Positions 47,664 to 47,922 of a stretch of 47,922 nt of DNA are shown piece by piece; position 1 is the stretch's first letter; the number at the start of each line of letters is the position of its first letter. A program made the position numbers and the translations under genes. The stretch comes from Bacteroidaceae bacterium (lineage in GTDB: Bacteria > Bacteroidota > Bacteroidia > Bacteroidales > Bacteroidaceae): positions 1-47,922 of the forward strand of contig JAEDIG010000005.1 in NCBI GenBank assembly GCA_016292545.1, in the 5' to 3' direction. Below the pieces are notes generated by a model that was not told where the DNA came from, did no database searches, and saw only the letters and a program-made list of their open reading frames with translations.

Positions 47664-47922
47664 ATGAAACTTTGGGAAAAGAATGTTCAGATAAACGCAG
47701 AGATTGAGCGTTTCACCATCGGACGCGACCGCGAGATGGACCTTTATCTTGCCCAGGATGATGTGCTGGGCTCGATGGCGCACATCACCATGCTGGAAAG
47801 CATCGGCCTGCTCGAAGCCCACGAACTGAAGGCGTTGCTGGCCCAGCTCCGCCAGATATATGCAGCCATTCAGGCCGGAGACTTTGTCATTGAGGAAGGC
47901 ATTGAGGATGTGCACTCCCAGG
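47664..47922 (+). CDS. argH: argininosuccinate lyase, 3' end outside the window
   Basis: Last step of arginine synthesis: splits argininosuccinate into arginine and fumarate. Only the first 86 residues are present. MKLWEKNVQINAEIERFT, then DLYLAQDDVLGSMAHITML and FVIEEGIEDVHSQ, match the N-terminal domain of ArgH, including the conserved His of GSMAH and the EDVH segment. It begins 11 bases after the SRPBCC gene and runs off the window edge in frame. Confidence 0.9.
   Translation, partial: MKLWEKNVQINAEIERFTIGRDREMDLYLAQDDVLGSMAHITMLESIGLLEAHELKALLAQLRQIYAAIQAGDFVIEEGIEDVHSQ

Overview
The window is chromosomal DNA of a GC-rich member of the Bacteroidales, most likely a Prevotellaceae-type organism. 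Four things point there. Promoters repeatedly match the Bacteroidetes form, a TTG/TTTG box about 19-23 bases upstream of TAnnTTTG. Type IX secretion regulators (porW, porX) are present. The order uppS-bamA-ompH-murI is kept. DUF6089, DUF6242 and DUF4476 proteins, typical of this phylum, also occur. Family names come from reading motifs; no database search was run.

Layout. 1-6822 (minus): rpoN, a PAP2-like membrane protein, purE, ispG, cysS and a YitT-type membrane protein, tightly packed and often overlapping by 4 bases. 6953-9678 (plus): a GH78-like rhamnosidase coupled to a metallo-beta-lactamase-fold protein. 9760-13968: xerD (minus), divergent from aroQ, an O-methyltransferase, rbfA, a LolC/E-type permease and a prolyl-tRNA deacylase. 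13969-14695: a 727-base non-coding stretch full of GTTAAC-type repeats. 14696-17344: a GH43-like enzyme and a HAD hydrolase. 17366-21004: a DUF4476 protein and two divergent P-loop ATPases with nuclease-like tails, separated by a 33-bp tandem repeat. 21097-21184: a 22-bp palindromic tandem repeat. 21225-27207 (minus): porW, porX and a GH76-like enzyme. 27261-31077: a small membrane protein and aroA (minus), tRNA-Pro(GGG) with its own promoter and terminator, and a CotH-kinase protein. 31086-32957 (minus): a TonB-dependent receptor.

33018-35800 is a lower-GC accessory island. It holds a long hairpin, an orphan gene, an operator-like inverted repeat in front of a beheaded ATPase remnant, an intact DUF4143-type ATPase, and a 23-bp tandem repeat. 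35830-43966 (minus) is an envelope-biogenesis operon: DUF6242 lipoprotein, DUF6089 protein, uppS, bamA, three ompH/skp paralogues and murI. 44061-47922 holds ribD (minus), then prmC, recX, pyrE, an SRPBCC protein and the start of argH (plus).

Most of the window is housekeeping. The best candidates for something undescribed are the ATPase loci. Each intact DUF4143-type gene sits beside its own short tandem repeat, and in one case the last repeat unit supplies the promoter -33 box. The inverted repeat in front of the ATPase remnant suggests the same kind of self-regulated or DNA-recognising module. The GTTAAC repeat field is the second candidate.
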